This document shows, in pieces, positions 1 through 6,404 of a stretch of 6,409 bases of DNA. This DNA is from Enterovirga sp. (GTDB taxonomy: Bacteria > Pseudomonadota > Alphaproteobacteria > Rhizobiales > Beijerinckiaceae). The stretch is from assembly GCA_028290385.1 (NCBI GenBank), contig JAQGJZ010000414.1:1-6409 (forward strand). Reading direction: 5' to 3'. A program made the translations under genes and the position numbers. Each line of letters begins with the position of its first letter. The first letter of the stretch is position 1. The notes under the pieces were generated by a model. The model was not told the origin of the DNA and did no database searches. It saw only the letters and a program-made list of their open reading frames with translations.

Positions 1-974
1 GCGAAGAGCTCGGCCGGGTCGGTGAAGCTCTCGGCCACGTCCCAGCCCGCGCGTGCGGCAAGCGGCGCGAACGAGGCGCGCGTGAACTTGTAGCTGTTTT
101 CGGTGTGGATCGTTTCGCCGCTCTCGAACCGGATCAGGCGCCCGCCGAGGCGGACACTCTGCCGCCGCGTGCTCACGAGATGCATCTCGATCCGGCTGCG
201 TTCCCGGTTGAAGAAAGCGCGATGCCGGAAGGCCGCGAGGTCGAAATCGGCCCCGAGCTCGCGATTGATGCGCGCCAGTAAGTTCAGGTTGAACCGGGCC
301 GTCACTCCGGCGGCGTCGTCATAGGCCGCGTCGAGCACCTCGGGCGCCTTCACGAGGTCCACCCCGAGGATCAGGAGCGATCCGGGCCCGAGCAACTGCG
401 CAAAATGGCGAAGCAGGGCCGCGGCGTCCTCCGGCTCGAAATTCCCGATCGTCGAGCCCGGGAAGAAGCCGACGCGCGGCCGGTCCAGCATCGCGGGCGG
501 CAGGCTGATGGTCTGGGCGAAGTCGGCCACCACGGGCAGGATTTCGAGGTCGGGGAGGTCGGCCCGCAAGCGCGCGGCCTCGCCCTCGATGAACTCGCCC
601 GAGACGTCGATCGGGACATAGGTGGAAATGTTCGGCGCCGACCTGAGCAGGATGCGGATCTTCTCCGTCGAGCCGGAGCCGAATTCCAGGAGGGCGGCGC
701 CGGGCGGGATCAGGTGCGCCAGGGCGCGTCCGTGATCGCGGAGGATCGCGAGCTCGGTCCGCGTCGGGTAATATTCCGGGAGCCGCGTGATCTCGTCGAA
801 GAGGCGCGATCCCTCGAGATCGTAGAAGTACTTCGGCGACAGCGTCTTCTGGGGCCGGCTCAGCCCGAGGAGCACGTCACCCAGAAACGAGCCCGCGCGC
901 GGCGCCGGCGGGGCCGCCCCGCCGGGCCGGTCGACGATGTCGCGTCGCACCGGGTAGCCGTCAGGCGCCGTCAT
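1..974 (-). CDS. egtD: EgtD, L-histidine N(alpha)-methyltransferase (3' end cut by window edge)
   Basis: This SAM-dependent enzyme trimethylates the alpha-amino group of histidine to give hercynine, the first step of ergothioneine synthesis, in the cytoplasm. I translated the minus strand from an ATG at 974; 324 codons are open to the window edge. The family is usually about 320-330 residues, so only a few C-terminal residues should be missing. Visible hallmarks are KYFYDLEGSRLFDEIT then LPEYYPTRTE (Y68/Y69), the SAM-binding EFGSGS (97-102), FFPGSTIGNF (170-179, with N178 matching the histidine-binding Asn of mycobacterial EgtD), IEM ending at M264, and TENSYKF, whose E292 and S294 match the glutamate and serine that hold the substrate. 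The start overlaps the last 14 bases of egtB in another frame and has only a weak Shine-Dalgarno match, so translational coupling to egtB is likely. The family call is firm; the exact start is slightly less so. Confidence 0.96.
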   Translation of the reverse strand, partial: MTAPDGYPVRRDIVDRPGGAAPPAPRAGSFLGDVLLGLSRPQKTLSPKYFYDLEGSRLFDEITRLPEYYPTRTELAILRDHGRALAHLIPPGAALLEFGSGSTEKIRILLRSAPNISTYVPIDVSGEFIEGEAARLRADLPDLEILPVVADFAQTISLPPAMLDRPRVGFFPGSTIGNFEPEDAAALLRHFAQLLGPGSLLILGVDLVKAPEVLDAAYDDAAGVTARFNLNLLARINRELGADFDLAAFRHRAFFNRERSRIEMHLVSTRRQSVRLGGRLIRFESGETIHTENSYKFTRASFAPLAARAGWDVAESFTDPAELF

Positions 975-2199
975 CGGCGAGTCTCAGGCCGGTGAACTGC
1001 CAGCGCTGCTGCGGATAGAAGAAGTTGCGGTAGGTCAGGCGGCTATGCCCGGCCGGGGTGGCCAGGGATGATCCGCGCAGGACCATCAGGTTCGCCATGA
1101 ACTTGCCGTTGTACTCGCCGAGCGCCCCCTCGACCGGCCGGTAGCCCGGATAGGCGACATAGGCCGACCGGGTCCATTGCCACACGGTCCCGAACGCATC
1201 GTCGAACTCGCCGGAGCGGGCCGCGACCTCCCATTCGAATTCGCTTGGGAGAACCTTGCCGGACCAGCGTGCGAAGGCGTCGGCCTCGTAATGGCTGATG
1301 TGGCAGGCCGGCGCTTCGGGATCGACCGGCCGTTCTCCGCCGAGCGTCATGGTGAGCCAGCGGCCGTCGACCCTGCGCCAATAGCCCGGCGCGGCCCATT
1401 CCTCGCGCTGCACCGTCGCCCACCCGTCGGCCAGCCAGAGTTCCGGCCGCGCGTAGCCGCGGTCTTCCATGAAGCCGAGCCATTCGGCGTTTGTCACCAG
1501 CCGGCGCGCGATCCTGACGTCATGGATGAGCTGGTCATGGCTCGGGCCCTCGTTGTCGAACGCAAACCCTGTCCCGTCGTGGCCGAGCCGGCGGATGCCG
1601 CGCTCCAGCGCCACATATCCGTCTGACGCCGATGGTGCGGGCGGCTGCCAGTGCGGATCATAGGCGGGGAGCGTCGGGTTCTGCGCAAAGGCGTGCAGAA
1701 TGTCGGTGAGGATGAGCTCCTGGTGCTGCTGCTCGTGGTTCAAGCCGACCGCCAGCAGCGGTTCGATCGCCGCCCACGTGGCGTCAGACGCGCCGGACAG
1801 CAGCTCGACCATCGCGGCATCGACATGGGCGCGGTACTGCGCGACCTCGGCCGCGTTCGGCCGGCTCACCACGCCACGGGCGAAGCGGGCGTGACGTGGT
1901 CCGGCCGCGACGTAGTAGGAGTTGAACAGAAACGCGAAGCGCTCGTCGAATGGCTCGTAGCCGGGCAGGTGCTCGCGGAGAATGAACTGCTCGAAGAACC
2001 AGCTCGTATGCGCCCGGTGCCACTTGGTCGGGCTCGCATCCGGCATGGACTGGATCTGCTGGTCCTCGGGCGAGAGCGGCGCGGCGAGCCGCTCGGTATG
2101 CGCCCTGATCTCGCGAAAGCGGCGGATCGGCTCCGCCGATCGCGCGCTCCCGGCGCGATTGGTGGCGGGGATCCGGTCCCGGTCTGCATCGATCAGCAT
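961..2199 (-). CDS. egtB: EgtB, ergothioneine (hercynine) sulfoxide synthase
   Basis: This non-heme iron enzyme couples hercynine to a cysteine-type thiol with O2, forming the C-S bond of ergothioneine as a sulfoxide. The protein has 412 residues, normal for the family. It has an N-terminal DinB-like helical domain (about 30-170) and a C-terminal formylglycine-generating-enzyme-like domain (about 190-408). Likely iron ligands are H64 in KWHRAHTSWFFE and H155/H159 in LNHEQQHQE. The C-terminal domain has GFAFDNEGPSH (211-221), SEFEWEVAAR (319-328), and the proteobacterial-type ending TYRNFFYP...RWQFTGLRLA (389-408). N93-S94-Y95-Y96 resembles the tandem active-site tyrosines reported for the cysteine-using enzyme of Chloracidobacterium, so cysteine may be the sulfur donor (inference). 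The ATG at 2199 is supported by GGAGG five bases upstream. The gene leads an egtB-egtD pair. No egtA, egtC or egtE is visible in the window. Confidence 0.96.
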   Translation of the reverse strand: MLIDADRDRIPATNRAGSARSAEPIRRFREIRAHTERLAAPLSPEDQQIQSMPDASPTKWHRAHTSWFFEQFILREHLPGYEPFDERFAFLFNSYYVAAGPRHARFARGVVSRPNAAEVAQYRAHVDAAMVELLSGASDATWAAIEPLLAVGLNHEQQHQELILTDILHAFAQNPTLPAYDPHWQPPAPSASDGYVALERGIRRLGHDGTGFAFDNEGPSHDQLIHDVRIARRLVTNAEWLGFMEDRGYARPELWLADGWATVQREEWAAPGYWRRVDGRWLTMTLGGERPVDPEAPACHISHYEADAFARWSGKVLPSEFEWEVAARSGEFDDAFGTVWQWTRSAYVAYPGYRPVEGALGEYNGKFMANLMVLRGSSLATPAGHSRLTYRNFFYPQQRWQFTGLRLADDGA

Positions 2200-2204
2200 G
2201 CGTG

Positions 2205-2209
2205 CCTCC
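2205..2209 (-). promoter_or_regulatory. Shine-Dalgarno site of egtB
   Basis: The minus strand reads ACGGAGGCACGC immediately before the ATG at 2199, putting a perfect GGAGG core five bases from the start codon. It is the clearest ribosome binding site in the window and fixes the egtB start. The other visible junctions have weak or no Shine-Dalgarno matches and probably depend on translational coupling. Confidence 0.8.
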
Positions 2210-2277
2210 GTGCGGTCCAGGTTAACGCCGCCGAGCTCCGATCGCCCATCCCGGCTGGATCAGGAGCGCGTGATGGC

Positions 2278-2304
2278 GCCCCGCCGCGCGCGCTCCGGCG
2301 GGGC
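2278..2304 (-). terminator. GC-rich hairpin, possible terminator of the upstream three-gene operon
   Basis: Bases 2278-2286 and 2296-2304 are perfect reverse complements (GCCCCGCCG against CGGCGGGGC), giving a 9-bp all-GC stem with a 9-base loop. On the minus strand it lies 68 bases beyond the amidase stop and about 80 bases before the egtB start, where the first transcript would be expected to end. There is no T-run after the stem on the minus strand, so it is not a canonical intrinsic terminator. It could instead slow polymerase, protect a 3' end, act in the egtB leader, or be a chance product of high GC. The stem is directly seen; its role is inference. Confidence 0.35.
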
Positions 2305-2371
2305 TTGGATCTCGACACGCAGGAGGGCTCGCCGCCGGGTCTGCCCGGTTCTGCGGCGTTTCGCCTCCGGC

Positions 2372-3784
2372 CTACGCCGCCTTCACCTTCGGCACGCTGA
2401 TCGTCGACCAGGGCCGCGCGGTTTCGAAGGCGCGCGAGGCGCGCAGCACCTGCCCGTCGCGATGGATGGCGCCGACGATCTGCAGCCCGACCGGCAGGCC
2501 CGACTCGGTCAGGCCGCACGGCACCGTCGCGGCGGGCTGCCCGGTGAGGTTGAACGGGAAGCTATAGGGCGCCCAGTTGATCCAGTTCTGGCCAAACCGT
2601 CCGTCGGGCGGGGTGTTGTGGCCGGCCTCGAAGGCCGCCGTTGCCAGCGTCGGGGTCAGCAGCAGGTCGTAGGTCTCGTGGAAACGCTCCATCGCGAGAT
2701 ACAGCGCGCCGCGCGCATTCGCGGCGAGCACGAAATCCGCGCCGAGGATGGCGCGGCCCTTTTCGGCGACCGCGACAAAACCCGGATCGATCTCGTCCCA
2801 GCGATCGGCCGGGATGGCGCGGAGCACCGACCAGGCACCCACGTGCCAAAGCGTTTCCAGCGTCGCGATCGGGTTCGTGAAGCCGGGATCGACCTCCTCG
2901 ACCGTGGCGCCGAGCTCCTCGAACACGCGGGCCGCGCGGGCCGTGATCGCCTCGATCTCGGGATCGAGCGTTTCGACATGGCCGAGACGCGGGCTCCAGG
3001 CGATGCGCAGGCCGCGCACGCCGAGCTCCAGCCCCGCGAGGTAATCCTGCGGCGGGGTGACGAGCGCCGTCATGTCGCGCGGGTCCGGCGCCGCGATGGT
3101 GCGCAGCATGATCGCTGCATCCGTCACGCTCCGGGTGATCGGCCCGACATGCGAGACGATCGCGAACGGGGAGGGCGGAGAGGCCGGCACGCGGCCGAAG
3201 CTCGGCTTGAGCCCGTAGACCCCGCAGAACGACGACGGGATCCGGATGGAGCCGGCCCCGTCGGTGCCGATATGCAGCGGCCCGAGCCCGAGCGCGGCCG
3301 CCGCCCCGGCGCCCGCCGAAGAGCCGCCCGTGGTCATGCGGGTGTCCCAGGGGTTGCGGATCAGGCCGTAAAGCGGGGAATCGCCAAGGCCCTTCCAGCC
3401 AAATTCCGGCCGCGTCGTCTTGCCGACCGGGATGGCGCCCGCCTCGAGCAGCCGATCGACCGAGGGCGCATTCTCGGCCGAGGGCGTTTCGTCCGTGCTC
3501 TTGGAGCCGCGCCGGGTCGGGTGGCCCGCCCAGAGGATGTTGTCCTTCACGCTGAACGGCACGCCGTCGAGCGGCCCGGCCGGGTTGCCCTTCGCCCAGC
3601 GCTTTTCGGACGCCGCGGCCGCCTTCAGGGCCCCGTCGCGGTCGACGACGCAGAAGGCGTTCACGGCCGGGTTGGCGCGGTCGATCCCGTCCAGCACCGC
3701 CGCGATGGCCTCGCGCGGCGACAGCTTCCGCTGGCGAAAGCCGCCGACCAGCGCGATGACGTCGAGCGAGAGGATGTCCTTCAT
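2372..3784 (-). CDS. Amidase-signature family hydrolase
   Basis: This predicted cytoplasmic hydrolase cleaves a carboxylic amide to the acid plus ammonia or an amine; the substrate cannot be read from the sequence. The protein has 470 residues, typical for the family, with the full Ser-cisSer-Lys triad: K80 in GVPFSVKDN, S155 in TTGGSSAGAG (151-160), and S179 in GTDGAGSIRIPSSFCG. The 24-residue spacing from S155 to S179 equals that in fatty acid amide hydrolase. Further family marks are VYGLKPSFGRVP (189-200), HVGPITRSVTDAA (212-224) and the C-terminal FNLTGQPAATVP (411-422). The ATG at 3784 gives MKDILSLD, a normal family N terminus. The frame stays open upstream to about 4225, but that part overlaps the lyase gene and is spurious. 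It starts 11 bases after the lyase stop, so the genes are probably co-transcribed. GatA is unlikely because no gatB or gatC is adjacent. Confidence 0.93.
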   Translation of the reverse strand: MKDILSLDVIALVGGFRQRKLSPREAIAAVLDGIDRANPAVNAFCVVDRDGALKAAAASEKRWAKGNPAGPLDGVPFSVKDNILWAGHPTRRGSKSTDETPSAENAPSVDRLLEAGAIPVGKTTRPEFGWKGLGDSPLYGLIRNPWDTRMTTGGSSAGAGAAAALGLGPLHIGTDGAGSIRIPSSFCGVYGLKPSFGRVPASPPSPFAIVSHVGPITRSVTDAAIMLRTIAAPDPRDMTALVTPPQDYLAGLELGVRGLRIAWSPRLGHVETLDPEIEAITARAARVFEELGATVEEVDPGFTNPIATLETLWHVGAWSVLRAIPADRWDEIDPGFVAVAEKGRAILGADFVLAANARGALYLAMERFHETYDLLLTPTLATAAFEAGHNTPPDGRFGQNWINWAPYSFPFNLTGQPAATVPCGLTESGLPVGLQIVGAIHRDGQVLRASRAFETARPWSTISVPKVKAA

Positions 3785-3795
3785 CGGGGGTCCGT

Positions 3796-5043
3796 TCAGA
3801 AGTTGGTTTCGGAAAGGCCGACGGGTCCGATCCGGCGCGGATCGAGCCCCTGGGCCGCGAGGGCATCGAGGATGGCCGCCGTATGCTGGCGGCTGCGCGT
3901 CTCGATCGTCACGTCGACCGAGACGCCCTTGGCGGGCACGTCCAGGAACAGGCGGCCATGCGAGACTTCGAGGATGTTGGCGCCGAGCGCGCCGAGCCGG
4001 GTCGCGATCTCGCCGAGCAGGCCCGGGCGGTCCGGCGAGGTGATGCGGAAGGACGTGATGCGGTCCTCGCGCTCCAGCTCGCGCACCATCACGGAGGCGA
4101 GGAGCCGGGCATCGATGTTGCCACCGCACAGCACCAGCCCGACCCGGCGCCCGCGGAAGATCTCCGGCCGGGCCAGCATGGCGGCGAGGCCGGCGGCGCC
4201 GGCGCCTTCGGCCATGGTCCGGCACAGGGTCGCGTAGGCGTTCACGGCGCGCTCGATCACGGGCTCCTCGACGAGCACGATCTCCGATACCAGCGCGCGG
4301 ATGATCGGCAGGGTGAGGCGGCCGACATTCTTCACCGCGATGCCTTCCGCGATGGTGGCGCCGCCGATCGGCGCGTCGCCGCCCCCGAGCGCGTTGGCGC
4401 AGGAGGGGTAGAGCGCCGCCTCGACACCGATGATGCGGATCTCCGGCCGCAGCGCCTTCGCGGCGACCGCAATGCCCGAGATCAGGCCGCCGCCGCCGAT
4501 CGGCACGACGATGTCGTCGAGATCCGGCTCGGCGGCCAGCATCTCCAGGGCGATCGTGCCCTGGCCGGCCATCACGAGCGCGTCGTCATAGGGGTGAACG
4601 AGGGTGAGCCCGCGTTCGGCCGCTAACCGGCGCGCGACCAGTTCCGAATCGGCCAGCGTCGCGCCCTCGAGCACCACCTCGGCGCCATGGCCGCGCGTGT
4701 TCTCCGCCTTCACCAGCGGGGTGCCTTGCGGCATCACGATGGTGGCCGGAATGCCGAGCCGGCGCGCATGGTAGGCGACCGCCTGGGCGTGGTTGCCGGC
4801 CGACATGGCGACGACGCCGCGCGAGCGCTCGCCGGCATCGAGGGCCTGCAGTCGGTTCAGCGCGCCGCGCTCCTTGAACGAGCCCGTCGCCTGCATGTTC
4901 ACGTGTTTCACGAAGACGCTTGCCCCGGTCAGCGCGGACAGGCGGGGGGCCGGCAGGATGGGCGTGGCCAGCACCTGCCCGGCGAGCGCGGAGGCGGCGC
5001 GCCGGATGTCGGCGAGGTCGATCGCCAGCGTGGGCTCTGTCAC
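3796..5043 (-). CDS. ilvA: Threonine ammonia-lyase (threonine dehydratase), PLP-dependent, with C-terminal ACT-like domain
   Basis: This fold-type II PLP enzyme is predicted to convert threonine (often also serine) to 2-oxobutyrate (or pyruvate) plus ammonia. The protein has 415 residues. The catalytic domain (about 1-320) shows the PLP lysine K57 in TGSFKERGA, the substrate loop SAGNHAQ (81-87), the phosphate-binding PIGGGGLISG (181-190), EGAGAAG (279-285) and LCGGNID (305-311). An ACT-like domain follows (about 328-412), opening with FRITSPDRPGLLGEIA. This matches the medium form of the family rather than the long biosynthetic form with two regulatory domains. The ACT-like part suggests an amino-acid effector, not identifiable here. 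The chosen GTG at 5043-5041 shares a GTGA with the permease stop; there is no good Shine-Dalgarno, so coupling is likely. The frame remains open far upstream to 6150, but that stretch is arginine/proline-rich and overlaps the permease. A related ammonia-lyase such as one for threo-3-hydroxyaspartate is a less likely alternative. Confidence 0.92.
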   Translation of the reverse strand: MTEPTLAIDLADIRRAASALAGQVLATPILPAPRLSALTGASVFVKHVNMQATGSFKERGALNRLQALDAGERSRGVVAMSAGNHAQAVAYHARRLGIPATIVMPQGTPLVKAENTRGHGAEVVLEGATLADSELVARRLAAERGLTLVHPYDDALVMAGQGTIALEMLAAEPDLDDIVVPIGGGGLISGIAVAAKALRPEIRIIGVEAALYPSCANALGGGDAPIGGATIAEGIAVKNVGRLTLPIIRALVSEIVLVEEPVIERAVNAYATLCRTMAEGAGAAGLAAMLARPEIFRGRRVGLVLCGGNIDARLLASVMVRELEREDRITSFRITSPDRPGLLGEIATRLGALGANILEVSHGRLFLDVPAKGVSVDVTIETRSRQHTAAILDALAAQGLDPRRIGPVGLSETNF

Positions 5044-6404
5044 CGGGGCGCGCTCAGCGGTTCCGGGACGCCGAACAACCCGTCGGGCTTGAGCACGATG
5101 ACCAGGATGAGGGCGGCATGGAGGGCGAGGTCGCGTCCTTGGATCGGCAGGTAGGCGGACCATAGCGTCTCGAAGAGACCGATCGCCAGCCCTCCGACGA
5201 AAGCGCCCCCGAGAGAGCCGACGCCGCCGAGCACGGCGGCCGCCAGCGCCTTGAGGCCGAGCTGAAATCCGCCCGCGAAGCCGAGGGCGCCGAACTGGAT
5301 CGCGACCAGCGCCCCGGAGAGCCCGGCCAGGCCGCCGGCCAGTCCGAAGGTGAGGCGCGCGATCCGGCGCGGGTCGATTCCGAAGAGGCTCGCGGCCTCC
5401 GGGTCGTCGGAGAGGGCGCGCCAGGCCCGGCCATAGCCCGAACGCCGCATGAGGACGACCAGGGCGAGCGCGGCCGCGAGGCCGAGCGAGGAGGTCAGCA
5501 CCGAGACGGGCGTGAGCGTCACCACGAACTCGCCGGCCCGCGCGAGGCGCCATGGCTCGTTCCAGACGGGCGCGATCCAGTCCGGCACGCGCCCGCCCGC
5601 AAGGCGGAGGTATTCCGAGATCGCGATGGAGGCCCCGATCGTGGCGATCAGGCTCGCCTGCGTCCGGCGCGGCGACACCAGACCGAAGGTGGCCGTCCCG
5701 GCGACGGTGCCGTGCAGGGCGGCCGCGCCGAGCGCGACCACGATGGCGAGCGCCAGTCCGGACGCCGGCGAGGAGGCGCCGGCGGCAACGGCGGCCGCGA
5801 CCGAAAGCCCGGCCGCCGCGGCGCCGACCGCCGCGATCTCGCCGAATGCGAGATTGACGCGGCCGACGAGGCCGAACACGAGCGCATAGGCGGCCGCGAG
5901 CAATCCGTAGATGGCGATCCGGGGCAGGGCCACGAGCACCTGTTCGGCCGCATAGGCGGCCGGCGCCGGCATCCGGGGGAGGTTCTCGGTCGGATCGCCC
6001 GGGCCGGGGTCGGACGCGAGGGCCTCCGGCGTGTCGAGATAGTAGCGCTTGAGAAGGTACACGGTGGCGGGCGCGATCTCGCCCCGATCGGTCCGGACCC
6101 CGGCCAGGTCGGCCTTGTTCGGCGAGAGCCCCTCGGCCAGGAAGCGGCACAGAACGAAGCGGTCAGCGCCGCCGCCGCCGGACAGTGACGCCCTGTAGTC
6201 GAGCCGCACCGTGTTCGGCTCCTCCCCGCGGCGCGCGCCCGAGAGCGCGATGCGGGTGCCGGCCGGTTCGAGAGCCGGAACGGCCATGCGGCACACCCGC
6301 ACCTGTTCGGCATCGGGGCCGATGAGCGAGCACGCGGGCAGAAGAAGAACGACGGCCGCCGCACAGAACCGGCGGCGGCGGGCGGCGCCCGTTCTGTCCG
6401 GCAT
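5040..6404 (-). CDS. livH: LivH-type branched-chain amino acid ABC transporter permease with N-terminal lipoprotein-like periplasmic extension
   Basis: This is an inner-membrane permease subunit of the hydrophobic/branched-chain amino acid (HAAT) ABC importer family. Of 454 residues, about 155-447 are LivH-like: YALVFGLVGRVNLAFGEIAAVG (opening at 173), the ATPase-coupling loop around RAWRALSDDPEAASLFGIDP (326-345), VLGGVGSLGGAFVGG (391-405) and KPDGLFG (439-445). LivH itself is about 300 residues. The extra 155 begin with an arginine-rich n-region, a hydrophobic stretch and LPAC (C25), a lipobox-like site, followed by a hydrophilic segment with C38 and C86. Counting membrane spans with basic loops inside puts the permease N terminus in the periplasm, which fits an exported extension. 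The ATG at 6404 is only 5 bases from the window edge, so a start further upstream cannot be excluded; M145 (5972) has no ribosome binding site. The stop overlaps the lyase GTG start. LivM, LivG, LivF and the binding protein are not in view. Confidence 0.88.
   Translation of the reverse strand: MPDRTGAARRRRFCAAAVVLLLPACSLIGPDAEQVRVCRMAVPALEPAGTRIALSGARRGEEPNTVRLDYRASLSGGGGADRFVLCRFLAEGLSPNKADLAGVRTDRGEIAPATVYLLKRYYLDTPEALASDPGPGDPTENLPRMPAPAAYAAEQVLVALPRIAIYGLLAAAYALVFGLVGRVNLAFGEIAAVGAAAAGLSVAAAVAAGASSPASGLALAIVVALGAAALHGTVAGTATFGLVSPRRTQASLIATIGASIAISEYLRLAGGRVPDWIAPVWNEPWRLARAGEFVVTLTPVSVLTSSLGLAAALALVVLMRRSGYGRAWRALSDDPEAASLFGIDPRRIARLTFGLAGGLAGLSGALVAIQFGALGFAGGFQLGLKALAAAVLGGVGSLGGAFVGGLAIGLFETLWSAYLPIQGRDLALHAALILVIVLKPDGLFGVPEPLSAPR

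Larger units (their letters stand above)
2200..2371. other. Intergenic region between the amidase gene and egtB
   Basis: This 172-base gap is the only real non-coding stretch in the window and separates the two groups of minus-strand genes. I find no ORF here with protein-family character on either strand. It holds a short hairpin just after the amidase stop (arms 2335-2339 and 2344-2348, CCGGG/CCCGG with a 4-base loop), a stronger hairpin at 2278-2304, and the egtB ribosome binding site. A promoter for egtB-egtD is expected here if the operon is independent, but I see no convincing sigma-70-type -35/-10 pair. The AT-rich hexamer GTTAAC at 2221-2226 is the only notable departure from the GC-rich background, too little to call a -10 element. 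Confidence 0.6.

Noticed and set aside
405..995. A 196-codon plus-strand frame opposite egtD
   Set aside because: It mirrors the egtD coding sequence, is dominated by Arg/Gly/Asp and shows no family motif. The minus-strand EgtD motifs are unambiguous.
2221..2226. GTTAAC as a possible -10 element for egtB
   Set aside because: It is a poor match to a -10 consensus, has no credible -35 at the proper distance, and lies very close to the ribosome binding site, so I did not annotate a promoter.
3785..4225. Upstream in-frame extension of the amidase reading frame
   Set aside because: It overlaps the well-supported ACT-like end of the lyase in another frame and has no amidase character. The ATG at 3784 gives a normal amidase length and N terminus.
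1982..4237. A 751-codon open frame on the plus strand, opposite the amidase gene, part of egtB and part of the lyase gene
   Set aside because: Its product is rich in Arg, Ala and Gly with no recognisable motif. It is the antisense image of strongly GC3-biased genes with intact catalytic motifs on the minus strand, and antisense stop codons are rare at this GC content.
5044..6150. Upstream in-frame extension of the lyase reading frame (open from 6150)
   Set aside because: The extension is low-complexity Arg/Pro/Gly-rich sequence lying fully inside the permease gene in another frame. Family members start just before the segment TPILPAPRLS, which matches the GTG at 5043.
5648..6364. A 238-codon minus-strand frame within the permease gene
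   Set aside because: The translation is Arg/Pro/Ser-rich with no domain, a frame-shifted shadow of the permease, whose own frame has clear membrane spans and LivH motifs.
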